A DNA stretch of 64,000 bases from Ignelater luminosus (lineage: Eukaryota; Arthropoda; Insecta; Coleoptera; Elateridae), in the NCBI GenBank assembly GCA_011009095.1, contig VTPC01090408.1, positions 344,994 through 408,993 on the forward strand, in the 5' to 3' direction. Position numbers and translations under genes: made by a program. The notes under the pieces were generated by a model that worked only from the letters and a program-made list of their open reading frames with translations, was not told the origin of the DNA and ran no database searches. Below are positions 1 through 13,011 of this stretch, in pieces. The first letter of the stretch is position 1, and each line of letters begins with the position of its first letter.

Positions 1-746
1 TGTCTATTGAAGTTGCCATACGCTGAGCTTCCGATTCTAAATCATTAAGCAAACCTGCATCAAATACACCTACTTGTGGAACTAATAATTGCCTAAATAA
101 AGTATTTGGAGTACCACTTTTTGAATTCCCTGGTAGTGGTGGTGTGTCTGAAAAAGCAGCTTTAAATTATTTAAATATTATCTAAATCTTAAAATTTATT
201 AGTTTGAATTTGAAAATTTATAAATGTCGAACCTCCTTTTTTAGTTACTGGACTAGATAATTTAATTTTATATTCTAAATCTTCTGTAACAAAGTGAGTC
301 ATATTTCCCTCAACATGAACAGTTCCTTCAAGATTTAAAGGTCGAAATGATTTAGAAGTAAGGGTATTCCGTTCACAAGATAACGTCACAGGTCTTTGTA
401 GTATTTCATCTGCCAATGGAAGAGGATCCATGGTTAGAGATAATGAAACTTCGTTATCTTCCGGACTTAGTCCAGATTTAAATGAAATTTCACTATAAGA
501 AGCTGTCATTTGCTGTGAAATTTCATCATCTGCCTCTATTTCAGTTTCATCGAAATGAGGTTCATCGTGCTTTGGAATTGGAGGTTGTGGATTTAACTTT
601 GGTGGTCTCTAAAATTTTCATTTTGTTTAATATACTAGTAATGAAATATAAGCATTTCTTACTGCAGGTAACGGTGGAGGTAAACTTGGAGGTGGTTCAG
701 AAGGTGGTCCAGGTGGTGAGGGCAATGATCCATCATCAGAATCCAT
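1..746 (-). CDS. BORCS6: BORCS6-like (lyspersin) gene, first three exons, partial
   Basis: I assembled three exons on the minus strand: 746-663, 608-233 and 147-1, the last running off the window. The start ATG (746-744) is directly preceded by an in-frame TAG, and the N-terminus is acidic then proline-rich (MDSDDGSLPSPPGPP). Intron 1 (662-609, 54 bp, GTAAGA...TTAG) is phase 0. Intron 2 (232-148, 85 bp) is phase 1 with a weak GTTCGA donor and a good TTTTTCAG acceptor; only this donor keeps the frame I could read. Exon 3 carries LLVPQVGVFDAGLLNDLE followed by SEAQRMATSID, which resembles the start of the conserved BORCS6 domain. BORCS6 is a subunit of BORC, which recruits Arl8 to lysosomes and drives their outward movement. 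The splice structure is strong; the family name rests on recalled similarity and is less certain. The remaining C-terminal part lies left of the window. Confidence 0.6.
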
Positions 747-1639
747 CTAAACAATATTATACACCAATTACATCTAACATCTACAAGGGTTTTTAAATAT
801 ATGTTTAGAAAATCATTCTTTGATTAAATAATTTAACATTTATCATAACCACAACTTTATGGTTATTAAACATCACATCGTATAAACATCAAATAAACAA
901 CTCCTTCGAGTTAGCAATCTGTAATTTTCTACTAATAAATTGTTTTGAAATTATCTGTACACTTTACTTTGTAGTCTATACAACAGCTCTGTAGATGGCA
1001 CTACTGTAATACTGAATATCATTTGTAAAATAATAGTGTGCTTTGAAAGATAAATTGTTGCATACATTTCCAACATTGAGTTGGCACCGACATGGTGAAA
1101 TTGGCGGAGACCCAAAGAAATTTAAATTATTCTTTTCTCTTTATTTTAAGCAGAAAAAATAAATTAATAGCAAGTAATTAGAAATTATTTGCAAAGGTAA
1201 AATCATAACAACAGTTCACTGACTAATAACAATAAGTGGTACCGATGGTTTCATTCTAACTAATAAAACATAAATAGTTGCATTTACCATTGCTTGGTTA
1301 AAAAAGATTTTTTTGTTGCGTAAGCTTTGTTAGTTAATTATTTTAATTAAATTCTTAGCTTCTGGAATTAAGTAAAAACCAAATTTGAATATTTTATTTT
1401 ATTGTGACATACCTAGTTAGTATATAGTTTTTATTTTCCTATATGTCATCACAGCTCACCAGCTCACAGATGCCTTATTTGTATATAACAGTTCAATGTT
1501 GAAGAAATTCCGAGATACTTAGCTCAGAAATTTTGTTGTTTTCCATGCAAGAGCCATCTTTGGTTTGCACTATTTTATTAGTCAAAAAACTTAGAAAATG
1601 TAAACATTGTTAAGGTACTTTGGTTAAAACTTAGTCTGG
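747..1639. other. Upstream region of the BORCS6-like gene
   Basis: No coding exon or repeat is recognised. It presumably holds the 5' UTR and promoter of the minus-strand gene. A GTAGATGGCACTACTG stretch near 991-1006 resembles GATGGC-type motifs common near insect promoters, but that is weak. Confidence 0.3.
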
Positions 1640-2765
1640 CAGCTAATTTTATTTTCTATAACACTCTTAAGTACATTTCTTGAACTTGGTTGATTTGTTT
1701 TCCATCAACTGTTTGGTGTATTGATTTGCATGATATCATATTTTTTGCTATTAGTTTTGGACCAATCTTCTCAGCATTTATTTTAAAGTTATCGATATTG
1801 CATTTTTGGTAGTTAGGCAATATAATATTGTTTGCGAATTCAAGATCTTCTAACTTCAGGTAGGGTGTTGTTCCATTCCACACAAGTTACGCTCTTTCTA
1901 CTTTTAAAGGTAGGTACTCTTTGTTAATCAATCATAAAGAGGGATTTTAATCTTTTCTGAGATGTTTTTCTATTTGTCATTCCACAGCTTCTTTTACTCC
2001 AATTATATCTATACAACTATGTCAAGGCCTATATCCTGTCTGTTATATGAGTATCAGTATCACTATCTTATCTTTTTCTTTCTTTATTCTTTTTATTATT
2101 ATGTGTTAGTATCTTTACACAGCAAGGTTATAGGTTTTCAATTTATACATTGAGTTTTATCATCTTTTCTGGAATTTTTATTGTAAAGCCTTCTGGCCAT
2201 TTTTGGGGTATTTGCTTGCCATTCCATATCTTGTTAAATTGACAGTGAATCATTTTGATTGTTACCTTTATCATATTTGATAGTATATTGTCTTTGTCAG
2301 CTGTTTAATTATATTTTAATTTGACTTAATGGCTTTGTGACACTTCTTGATTTTTAATTTGTTCAGTGTCACTGGTTAATTCTTTCTGTTGCTCGTCTGA
2401 ATATTTTTCATTGATATGTACTTCTTGGTGTTTTTATATTTCACTAAAATATTCATAATCTTCATTTCATTTCTTTTTAGTAGTTTTCATTCTTGCCTCT
2501 CATTTGATGTTATCTCTAATAGCTAGTGGTTCTCGGAGTAGTTGTTCTTGTATTGTGATGACCTCTTATCTTTCCTAGTACTTCTACAGCTTTATGTTTC
2601 ATCCTATATAATTTATTAATGTCATGTTTTTCATGACATCTAATTTTTCATTTCTTCCTTTTTTTGGATACCTTAGCCATTTTGCTTAGAACTGTCTTCT
2701 ATTTAGTCCAGTTGTTTATATTTAATTTATTTATATCATCTATAATATTTGATCTAACTGATCAG
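1640..2765 (-). mobile_element. LINE (non-LTR retrotransposon) relic, reverse transcriptase part
   Basis: Read on the minus strand, about 2240-2150 encodes IWNGKQIPQKWPEGFTIKI, matching the 'IW...P..W..G.I..I.KKG' block at the start of LINE reverse transcriptase domains. Further 3', the minus-strand frame at 1883-1656 contains LEDLEFANNIILPNYQK, corresponding to the 'YLEDLDFADDI.LL' palm motif; the catalytic FADD reads FANN, so the enzyme is dead. The order on the minus strand (RT start, then palm C) is correct. Stops and frame changes are frequent, so this is an old relic. It lies just upstream of the BORCS6-like gene in the same orientation. Edges are approximate. Confidence 0.6.
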
Positions 2766-4864
2766 TTTTGAAATTCATGGCTAATAAACAGCAAGAAGTA
2801 AAAAAAAAAGGTTTTCTTGATGCACATATAGTGCAATTGGTTCAAATTTGGAAAAAACAAAAACAAACAAATTTTTCTCCTAATTTGACATTATTATAAA
2901 CACATAATCTTCAGGTTCAAGAACTCAATACCTACTTTTGCTTGTGGCCAAATACTAAATTATTTTCCTCGTTTTTCAAGTCGTGTGATGTAAAGTTCTA
3001 AAATCGAAACTGTAAATCATTTCAGCTTTTCTTGATTTAGTTTCCCACTATAATAAGCAATATTGCTAAAGAATCTACAAGAGTAGTTATTAAAAGATTA
3101 TTATTAATCTCATTATTCATAGTGTGTAGCTTTCTTGTGGTATTTTGCAAAAAAAACTTGTCAAGTTATAAATTAGATACATTATAATTTTAAAATTTTT
3201 ATGTAAGAGTACTTTTGTAATTTGCTCTCTTAATTACAGTTTTACACTAAACATTCATTATTATTTTTTTACTGTAATTATTGCAATTCTATAAGTTAAT
3301 TAAGTTGCCTATACGTCTAGGCGCATAAACAGAGCAGTCGAAAAATGCTCGGAATTCAGATTAGGTGTTTATTTACTCTGTTATTATCATAAGTACTAAT
3401 CTTTCTTTAGCTGTATAACATCTTTTTATTTTTATAGCAAGTATAATAAATGAATATATTTGTGGTTTGTAAGTCATACCGACACATGCAGATTACTTCC
3501 AGGTTTTTTGATTTTATTAAATTTCAAAGATAACTGAAAACGGTAGAAGGAAATTTCGTATCCAAAATTAAATACACAAAATTAAATAAACACAATCTTT
3601 TCCTTCTTTAAGGGGGTTAACGTTATATTTTTACAAGAGATTTTCCTTCAAAGCTTTTGAGAAAACGTTAGAGAAAACAAATTGGTCTAAAACATTCTCG
3701 CATTTTCTCAGCAACTAAACTTTGATGTAATGAAATAAGCTGGTTTAGTCTTTTATACGAGGTTATAAAGTAAAAAATGCGTCTTTGTCTGGATTCGAAA
3801 ATTAAACAGCTGAAAAAACTACAATGTAATTGAATACATGTTTAAGCCGGCGGGTATATCGGGTTTACCTATATTATTGTGTTTCAGAGTAATTTTGAAT
3901 AAATTTCACAACATAATAATGCAGTAATACGTTTACATTCAATTTTATACGGGGGTTTCTATTGGGCTTATAATTACGTTACATACTGTAACGTTGTTTT
4001 TTAATGCTTGCTACAGGGTAATATTTCCAAAATGCATCATTACATAATTTAGAAACTTGTTTTACTGTTACTGTTTTGCCTATAGCTAATTACATTGTAA
4101 TATTGGATGTTTCGAAATTGAGTACAATGGTACAATGTAAAATAGAGTGAAATAAATATTATTATTATTATTAAATTATTTGACACGTATTAGGGCTGAT
4201 TTCTTAATTTACAAACATTCCACGACAAATGTTTTGTACCTTTAATAATCATAACTTATTTGTCATCTTATAATCACAACAAGCATAGACTTTGGAGAAT
4301 TTCATAAAACTCCATTTCACTCGAAAATGAGGCATTTAATGCAAAAAGTATAACCACACATTTTAACTCTAAAACTATACGCTCCACAAAAAAAGTTTAT
4401 ACAGGAAAGTGTTAAGCAATCTACCTGCCTAATATTGTTTTTGGAAGAGATCACACTCATTTTCATAACTGCTAAATCGTTGTCTTCCTCTTCGGAATGC
4501 GAGAACCATTTCTTCAGATTCTGATAATTGGCTGATTTTTTATTGCTCAGCCTCTTAATTTTTGTTTGTCCTAAGATATATTTATTTGAAGACAGAACGC
4601 CAGCTATTTGTCAGCGAACACTGGTGAAACCACATTTAGCGCTTTTCCTGGGGTAACGTTAGGCACCAAACTAGATTCTTCTGGTATCCTATTCTGTGTA
4701 ATTTTAATTCCAAATGGGCCCGTTTGCTGTGAATCTGTTCGTTGCTCAAGTAGTGTTGTTATTCAGTGTTTGGTTTGGTCGGATCTTGCATTAAGAATGC
4801 ATAGTCGGGAATTGTACTTGAAATGAATTGAGACCTGCAACAATTTAAAAATTTTTATTTTATT
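2766..4864. other. Gene-free AT-rich stretch
   Basis: No recognisable exon or transposon domain. A short (ATT)n run occurs near 4160-4176. The 72-residue open frame at 4608-4826 has no recognised motif and no gene context. Confidence 0.3.
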
Positions 4865-5105
4865 TTTATTGTACTATTGCACAATCCATGTTTTCTGCCT
4901 TTTCCGTTAAAGATGCAATATGGAAGCAAATATCCATCCTCAAACATTGTAGAGTGGCAAGATACCAAAAGCTTTTCCTTTCTTTCCCGAACTAATACTA
5001 GGAATACATCTGCATCCATGGATCCTTTTAGGGCAAGAACTTGACCAGCTTTTGTGTTAGAAAATTTGAGACCGTTTACTCTTGCAGCACGTTCTCAGTA
5101 TTTTC
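4865..5105 (-). mobile_element. Possible piggyBac-like transposase fragment
   Basis: On the minus strand, an uninterrupted frame of about 70 codons reads through KAGQVLALKGSMDADVFLVL and then RKEKLLVSCHSTM. This is loosely like the piggyBac-derived 'kG.....l..kWkDkr.V.lLSt.h' block. The match is from memory and distant, and there are no terminal repeats to support it. It could also be an unrelated old coding fragment. Confidence 0.25.
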
Positions 5106-8100
5106 TTAAAAAAAAACAAACCACTTATTGCTCGCTTTGCCTAAAAATAAATAGAGCGGTAAGAAGAGTTCCAGAAAAAAAAAACTAAGAAAGACTATTT
5201 TTTATAAATTTTATCTTGTTTGCACATTTTATTAAACCTACGTTTTCTTGGGAGTTTTGTTATGTGATTTGCAAGGTTTTCTTTGCCATTTGCATCAAAC
5301 ATCGAATCTGAACCTAGTCTATTACATTATCTGTATTGTTTGACATTCAGAGACCTCTTGGTCTTGTATGAGTTTTGCGAATGTAAGTGTATTCCTAGTT
5401 AAATTTACAAAAAATATAAATTCCATGCAGTTGGAGGTGTACACTCGCCTTTTCGTTGAGGAAAAGAAAAGAAATTACAACCTTTCTTTCTGGTTACTAG
5501 AACCACTTAATATTTGCACACGCCTATAAAATTAGAAGTGTTTTGGCTCAGAGGTTCCATGCGATCATTCATAACAAGTCACCATAGATGAAGTGATATG
5601 CTTCATAACTCCAAATAGCTGTTTTTATTCTTTTCTCTTCCTTTCGCCTGCGGGCATTGCAAATGGTTCATTATTAAAATTTCAGTTAACGTTCTAGGTT
5701 TGCATTCCGAAAGCCGGGGGTTCGAGTCTTCAAATCTTCTCACTTAAGATCTACGATTGTCCTTAGTTCTATAGGTGAGCACGGAATAGTAACTTTTAGG
5801 ATTTGATCACCTCTTATCGCCTTTCCTAGAAATTTCCATTTTTGAATGCAGAGGAACCCCAAGCCACTCCTAAAGTTAGCTGATCTAAAATAAGTAAACG
5901 AGACACAAGGACCTTCCTTCCTTCCAGCCTGTTACATGCACAACTATATTTTATTAAATTTCCAACAATTAGAGTTATTTCATTGGTTTTGGTATCCTGT
6001 TAGTTAACAAAATTTAGAATGTTTTTTTAAGATAATTTGTCTTAATAACTAAGGTAATGCAGGACACGATCAAACTTCCAAATTTCTGCACGAAGCTGCC
6101 GTATAACCCTGTCGGTTGTGCTACATCGTTTCTTTTGTTCTTGTCAAAGATTATATTTTAATATGGTTTTGTTCCATTTTCTATTTTAAATTTCAGCAAA
6201 ATTTTTATTACTCGAATTTATCTTTGTTCTTCTTTTGGGATTGCCTAATCAATAATAGATTAAGAACTCTAACCTTGAAAGTAATTCTAAGCTTCTTTTC
6301 TGAATTCTAGATTTTCTTGGTATTTTGATCTTAGCTTAAACTCAAAGATGTCACAAAAGTATTTGTAAGCCAAAGATCTCAATCTCTCAATCATATGCTA
6401 AATAGATTTGAGCTGATAGGCTATAGAATATTGAGATTTCCAACTTGATGTACCATATCACAATTATAATAATAAAGAAAAAAAATATTGTGCTATGGAA
6501 ATTGCTAATTTAAAACACAGAATTTTTTACTTGCTTTAATCTATTTGCATTTTGTAAATATTATTTTGAGGCGGTGCCTCAATGTTGTTGATATCCTATA
6601 GTGATCAGCTATAGAAATTGGACAACTTTATAATTTTTATACATTTCTGTAAATTGTAAAATAATCTGATTTGTAGAATTTGAAATACTTATATATTTAT
6701 TATATATATGTTCTTCATCAATAACCATGAAGAAAGTAAGAAAGAAATTGAATTTCATTAATAAGTGAAGTAAATGGAATAAAATGCATGAAGGCTGAAT
6801 ACATAAAATACTAATTAAAAATAAGCAGTGTGAAGGCCTTTAGAATTGTTGAATTTTGAATAAAATATTTTAGAATATTATTCCTATTATTACAAGATCA
6901 TATGGACGTAGTTACCCAAAAAGGAATCATCTCAAAAAAAGTGAGTTCCCAGATATTGAACTTCAAAGTTTCTAATTATTCGTGATAAATCTAAAGAAAG
7001 CTGTTTGATGTACATGAAGCATAAACACTTCTAAATGTTATTAACAAAGTGTTCTAAAAAAATAGTTTGCTTTCTTGCCATTTCTTTAACACAAACTGTT
7101 ATTCGATTCCTTTTTTTGTTTTGTCTAATATACAGAAATAAAAAAAAGCTCCAAGAAATAACCATTTAATGGTTCTCAAATAAAACTTATTGCTATCATA
7201 AAAAATGAAATTACGAATCTTATCTACTCTAGAACAAAGTTTGCAATGTTGCCAAATTCATATGTATGATCTTCAGGATTTTTAGCCACAAAGAAATTTT
7301 AATAAAATGTTGACTTTTTTGAAAAACATTTTATTACAGTTGTCATTCTTTTTATTATAATGTAATGTTGATGATGATAAAATTAAATTTTGGAATTTTA
7401 TTGCTTGATTCCTTTTTGCGTAACTACATCCATATTATGGATGTTTCATATCAGTTAGATTTTAATATTCGTTTCTTATTTTTTTAATTACAACAAGAGC
7501 ATTAATACTTTATAAAAAGCTTTTAAAGATATTGGTACACAAGAGGAGCGTATTGATCTTTAATACTTACCTATTCATTGATATTAAAAGTCAAAAGCTT
7601 GCTAATTAAAAAGAAGCAAAGACGAATGTTTTTTTTGTAGCTTTTGCTACTTTGAAACGCAAAAGTAAAATTAATATTTTAATATTTCATCGTATCAAAC
7701 AAATCGTTTTTGAATAAATAAATTACAAGAAAAGAAATGACATTCAGTATTTAAATAAATTCGTATACTCGTGGATCAAAATATCGCACGTCAAGAAGCT
7801 ATGTATGGATTCCTTGGCGCATTTCGTTTTAAAGGAAATGCATCAATACACAACCAGGGAGTTGCACTTTTATAGAAGAAGTCTGAAAAAACAATAAAAG
7901 TGTGAAAGAAAATGTATCTGTTTATCTTACAAATTCTGATACTACTTTGAAGTAAAATAGTCTAGACTTATTAGTCTTTGATTACGTTGAAGTCTAAATG
8001 CTGCTTAATTTCAAATACCAAGTAGGTGGAATTTATATTTGTAGTATATTATGTGGAGTTATAATAAGAATAACAAACTTCGACCCGAGGCTAATTAATT

Positions 8101-10884
8101 CTACTCTCTGAGGTATCGAGCAATTTTAGTTCAACACAGAATACGAACGTTAGTATTTTAACAAATTATCTAGCTTGGAAAATTAAAATACTAAAACATA
8201 CCTCTTAGAAAGTGTTAATAACAACTGCTCCAAATTGAAAGTTGTAGCTCTAAATTACTACTATAGTTTTGTTTCATCTAATATAACTTGAAATACCACC
8301 ACACGGTGGATTTTGCTTAGATACAATTTTAGGAAAAGGAAAAAATAATTGCGAAGTTAAAAATGCAAAGGCAAATCTTCAAAAACGTTTAAGAAAATTT
8401 TTTATCTAAACGATTCACTTTAGCCATTATTTATTGCAGTCTTGAAAACGGCAAGCTTATTCCTGCATGCAAATACTAACAGACTAATAGACTAAGAAGT
8501 ACTTGAGTAGCGTAGTTTCCATTACTGGCTTACACCAACTAGTTACAAGATTGTTCAAAAAATTAGTTCTTGGGGAAAATTGTATTTAAAAAACTTTCCT
8601 TGATGGAGACGAATTTGGATTATATTACCTCTGTAACTTACAATGTATGGTTTTTCACTGTAAAAACAAAAGATTGATGATGAAAAGTTAAAGAAAATTA
8701 GAATTTCGACATTGATTCTAATAGAACCAACAGGAAATTCACAGCAGTAACACAGTTAAGTATCGCTGTCCAAAAAAACAGAAACCATATATCGTATGTA
8801 CAGTTGATGATCCCAAACAGAATTAAATTTTTGTAGCGCCATATGTCAGCAAAGATGAGAAGATAACCAGGACTGTCCCAAAAAGTACGGAAAAATCGAG
8901 ATGAAGACCGAAAGAGAAAGAAGTGCGCATTGAAATCTTGTACGAACGTGGAAAAAATTCTGATCTGATCGCAATACTCTGTAAAAAGCGTTGTGGGTAG
9001 CAGGTGTCAAATATCTGCAAAACTGTACCACGTTGTAATTGTGACCATTTAATTAAACTGAGACCAAAGGGTCTAACTAGCCAAAAATGGCAAGCTAATA
9101 TCCTGAAAACAAACAAGATCGATAGATGCATTCTAAAAGGACGGTACATCGAAAGGTATGGTAGAACAAATAATACAGGGCAATAATCCAAAAGACTTAC
9201 AAGAAGCAGAAAACGCAAAAGAGAAAGAAATAAACAAGCCAATGTGGTTATAAACTGTGCGAGATTATTTTACAGATATTTAATTACTCGGAATTTTTTC
9301 TACACTGCAGAACCAAATGAGGTATTGGAAAGTTCTTTGAATGCAATAGCTATGAGAAATTTGAAAACAAAAATTAGTGTGCCAATGTTGTTTCTCAATC
9401 AGAGAAAAATCAACGTACATCAAAGAGTGTTGAATAGAACGTTTCGTGTAACTTATTTGCAAACACATCGTAAGCTTGTGTTTGCGTGTTTGTCTATGAG
9501 AAAAGTCATTGGCAGTTATGGCTATTAGCCTTTATTTTATATTTTCATTATTTTTTCTAATACACTAGTTAATTTCAGAAAATGTGTTTCTTGATAGCTT
9601 TGCTCTCATTAGAAAGACAATCTAAATGTATATTTAGATGTGTTCTCAAGCGGATACTTATAGTAGGCCTTAGCTAGGAACTTAGGCAATGCTAATCGCT
9701 TTATTGTAGGTTATAACCAATCGATCAATGCTATAGCCTATATCTACCTTATAATAATACTAACCAAATAATTCAATGTAAAAGCAGAAGTTAGAAAAAT
9801 GTTTTCTATTTTGATAGGAGCGAAAAATAAGAATTATAGGCACTATTTGTTCCCATCAGATAGTATTATCTGACTATCATTACGTTACGTCAGGTAGTTT
9901 ATACTAACATCCTATTTCATGCCGTATATCAGGATTTACATCGTTTTTTAAAGTAAAACTTTGCTTTTTATGTTCCATGTAGAAATCTTACTTTTATGAC
10001 CAGTGATGAGATAATATAGAATGTTGCTATAAGCTCTCTAAATCTGGGGCGCACAGGTTTTGTTACTGTTGTTAACGTCCCTCGTACTTTTCTAACGCTC
10101 TCCATCAGCTCTTTAAAAAATTCTACGTCTTAATTCCTTTTAATTTTGAGCTTCTCATTTGTTATCATAAATCTTCCTCAACAAAATTGCCCAAAAATCC
10201 CGGAAGGATTATTGTTTTTAGACACACATAGGCTATGTTGTCCTCTGGCGTAATGCCAAGTTTGGCCAAAACATTGTATCATCCTGAAGATGACATGTGT
10301 TAAAGAAATCAATAGATCAATAAAGGAAAAACATCCAAAAGGTGCATATTGTCTTCCCACAAATAAAAATTCGTGCAAGCATTGACTAACATACCTCCAA
10401 ACGATCGTTTCGTCCTTGTTTGGATTCATCAGTGGAGGACAATGAGAGTCAATGCTTGCCCGCTCCATACTGATTATATACTAAACAATGCATCTTTTAG
10501 ATGTTTTTCCTTTGTTCATAATATAATTCCCACTATAAGTTGAGCACAATATATTTCCTGTTTGGAAATACTTTTATTAAATCAATAGACATTTACCAGT
10601 GTAACTTTCTCTATTTAACGCTTAATTCTATACGATCAAAAAATGCCAGCTGTTGAAATTGCACACCACACTGTACTTTGACGGAAAAGCTAGCGTTTCC
10701 TTTACATTACGTATTATTTGAGCAATCATCAAACTTGTCAAAGTATTAGTAGTTGGGAAGTCTAAAACTCAACACATATGCCTTTATAGGTTCTTTCTTA
10801 CTAATTCCTCGTTATTACTTCAACCACTTCTGCGACCATCTCCTAATTTTTCTTCTGTTTTCTGCCCGAACCAAAGTGAGGATG
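5106..10884. other. Gene-free stretch with unassigned short frames
   Basis: Mostly AT-rich sequence without recognisable domains. Near 5700-5735 there is a GGTTCGAGTC box like a tRNA B-box, possibly a SINE trace, but no convincing A-box or cloverleaf. At 8820-9530 several overlapping short frames on both strands have more balanced composition, with lysine/arginine-rich plus-strand frames at 9004-9186 and 9244-9528. They may be a decayed transposase, but I recognise no motif. Confidence 0.3.
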
Positions 10885-11660
10885 TCAGTCCAGGTTAAAA
10901 AGCTTAACTCTTCCCTTGTTAGGGTAATGACCTAAAAGGTTTGAAACCTCAGCATCTCATAACTCTTTGCATTCTTTGAGAAAGTGGAAAGACGTTTCAT
11001 CGTTATCCCCACATTTAGCGCATGTTGGGTCTTCCTCTACACCTATAAGACATGCAATGGCCAGTGAGAATCCCAATTAAAAAACTTAGTATCCTTCGGT
11101 TCTTGCCTATTAGCCAGTTTACCTTTGACAAGTTAAAACCGGTTACATGGTCTTTCGCCTGGTGATAACCACTGCTCTAAGCCAGTTTACCTTTTGAGTC
11201 TCGTAAACCTATGTGTGCAGGACTAACGAGACCTGTCGCCTTGATATTCTTAGAAAAGGTTCTGGTCGTATGTAGGCGAGTCGGGCAAGTTCATTTGCTT
11301 TCTGTGCCTAGCAATCTAAACGACATTAACCTCCTTTGTTGTGCATAAAAAAATTCTTCTTGTATCCCGATATCTACATGGCACTCTTCTAAAGCAGCTT
11401 TAACGTATCTTACTTCCAGTGCAGACTTCACTCAGCTAACCAATGTGGGTATCACTTCCTTGGTTCGCAGGGTTTTGACAATGTTAAATCTTAAAGTTAC
11501 GAATTCCCAAATAACTTGGATAAATAAAGCAGCCCATTCTAAGTCGAAATCGTCGCGACTAGATATTTTCTCTTGGCAAAGCTATATATATGTTTTCTAA
11601 CAGCTTACAGATCTATTGCACAGGGTAATCGGAAAGAATAGTTAATAAGTTCTTGCCTGG
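10885..11660 (-). mobile_element. LINE relic, RNase H and C-terminal zinc-knuckle region (R1/Jockey-type)
   Basis: On the minus strand, about 11310-11240 encodes KANELARLAYIRPEP, corresponding to the 'GNEKADELAR.G' end of a retrotransposon RNase H domain. About 180 bases further 3' (about 11030-10960) comes CAKCG.....ETSFHFLKECKEL, the Cys-rich 'C..C......T..H.L..C..L' tail typical of Jockey and R1-clade LINE ORF2 proteins. The spacing and order fit the family. Stops and frameshifts interrupt the frames, so it is not functional. The stretch has noticeably higher GC than its surroundings. Confidence 0.55.
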
Positions 11661-12000
11661 CTTAGAGATGAGAATAATTACTGACTCTTACCGAAATACC
11701 ATATTTTATTGTACACTCTCATTCTGTCTGTTTAGATAGCTGTAAAAGTACCTCATACGAGATATGTTCACGACCTAGGAGAGGACTTTTAGAGTTTGCT
11801 AATACAAGAAAAAAGATTGTAGGAGACTATAGAATGTGTTTGAAGATCTAGTTGCTGTGCTTTAACTAGAGAAAAATTGAATCTGAAATCTTGATAACTG
11901 TTTACTATCTTAAACGGTATTGACTGCTAATAAGGAACCAGTAATCAGCATTTCTGTCTTAGAAATAATAAGCTCCCAAATAAAAAACGTCACACAATTA

Positions 12001-13011
12001 TACAGGGTGTTTGAAAACTGAGTACCATAGCACTAAAAACATAAATCTAAACTTCATCTACCAATCAAGGAATATTTTAGTTATATAAATTCTTATTTGC
12101 AATAATATTAGCGAATATTGGTTTGTTTTCAATTAAAACTAAATAAACTAGATGTTACAAAACCAGTATTGCAATATGATTATTTTTCTGATTCTATTAA
12201 ATTACCTATACGCTGCAAGGAATGTTAGGTATTTTGTTTTTCTCCGATATGTAATAATAATAAATAAATGCATTTTATGTGTGTTTTGTATACGTTAATG
12301 TTGAATTTATTTTGATGTTTAATTAGGTCAATACCATTTTAAGGTAAATTTAGAATTGTAGTTTCCATTCATGTAACTGTAAACAAGCTAACTCTAATTA
12401 AATTAAAATTAAATGTGAAAATTAAGACTTCAATTTAAAATGTTGCTCGTGCTGTAATAGTTAATATTTAACGATGCAGAATTAACTGTAAATTATCATT
12501 ATTATTTTTTCGTAAAGTGTGCGTATAATTTACACTTCAAAACAACTTTGTTGTGAACAAATAACATATTTATAGCTTATAGCACTAGTGAGAACCTACG
12601 TAGAATGTATCTTTCATAAGCAGCTTTTTTTATCATCCTTCTGGTGTGGTAATATGGTTTATATTTATGAAACTGTGGAAAAAGAACGAACAAAAATAAT
12701 CTGTAACGATAAGAATTCATAGATACTCTGATCAGAGTTGTATTCTGTTTAAAATTATTAGCAACTGCTATGTAACGGCATTCAGGGTCGCATTAAGATT
12801 CTCGTAGGCCTCCTATAAACAAAATAATAGTAATAATAATAATAATAATAATAATAGATGATAATTATTATAAGCAACAAACAAAAAGTATCAGAATGTT
12901 TCTGTTCTATTAGATGTTTGGTATAATGGTATTTATCAAGATTTGACCAATGTACACAAAGTTTTTTTTTGGTGTTCTATCACATCCAGACTAAGACTAA
13001 AACACCCTGTA
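12001..13011. mobile_element. 1.0-kb non-autonomous DNA element with TACAGGGTGTTT ends
   Basis: The left end begins TACAGGGTGTTT and the right end finishes with its exact reverse complement AAACACCCTGTA, giving a 12-bp perfect terminal inverted repeat. TA follows the right end and TTA precedes the left, so a TA target duplication is possible. The interior has no long frame and contains an (AAT)n run at about 12826-12857. The same terminus recurs singly elsewhere in the window. The superfamily is not assigned. Confidence 0.55.
12826..12857. repeat. (AAT)n microsatellite
   Basis: About ten consecutive AAT/ATA trinucleotides inside the TACAG-ended element. Confidence 0.9.

Noticed and set aside
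5700-5735. tRNA-like B-box (GGTTCGAGTC)
   Set aside because: No convincing A-box, acceptor stem or anticodon arm around it; at most an old SINE trace.
8823-9242. 139-residue minus-strand frame
   Set aside because: Hydrophobic and low complexity, opposite lysine-rich plus-strand frames; no recognised domain on either strand.
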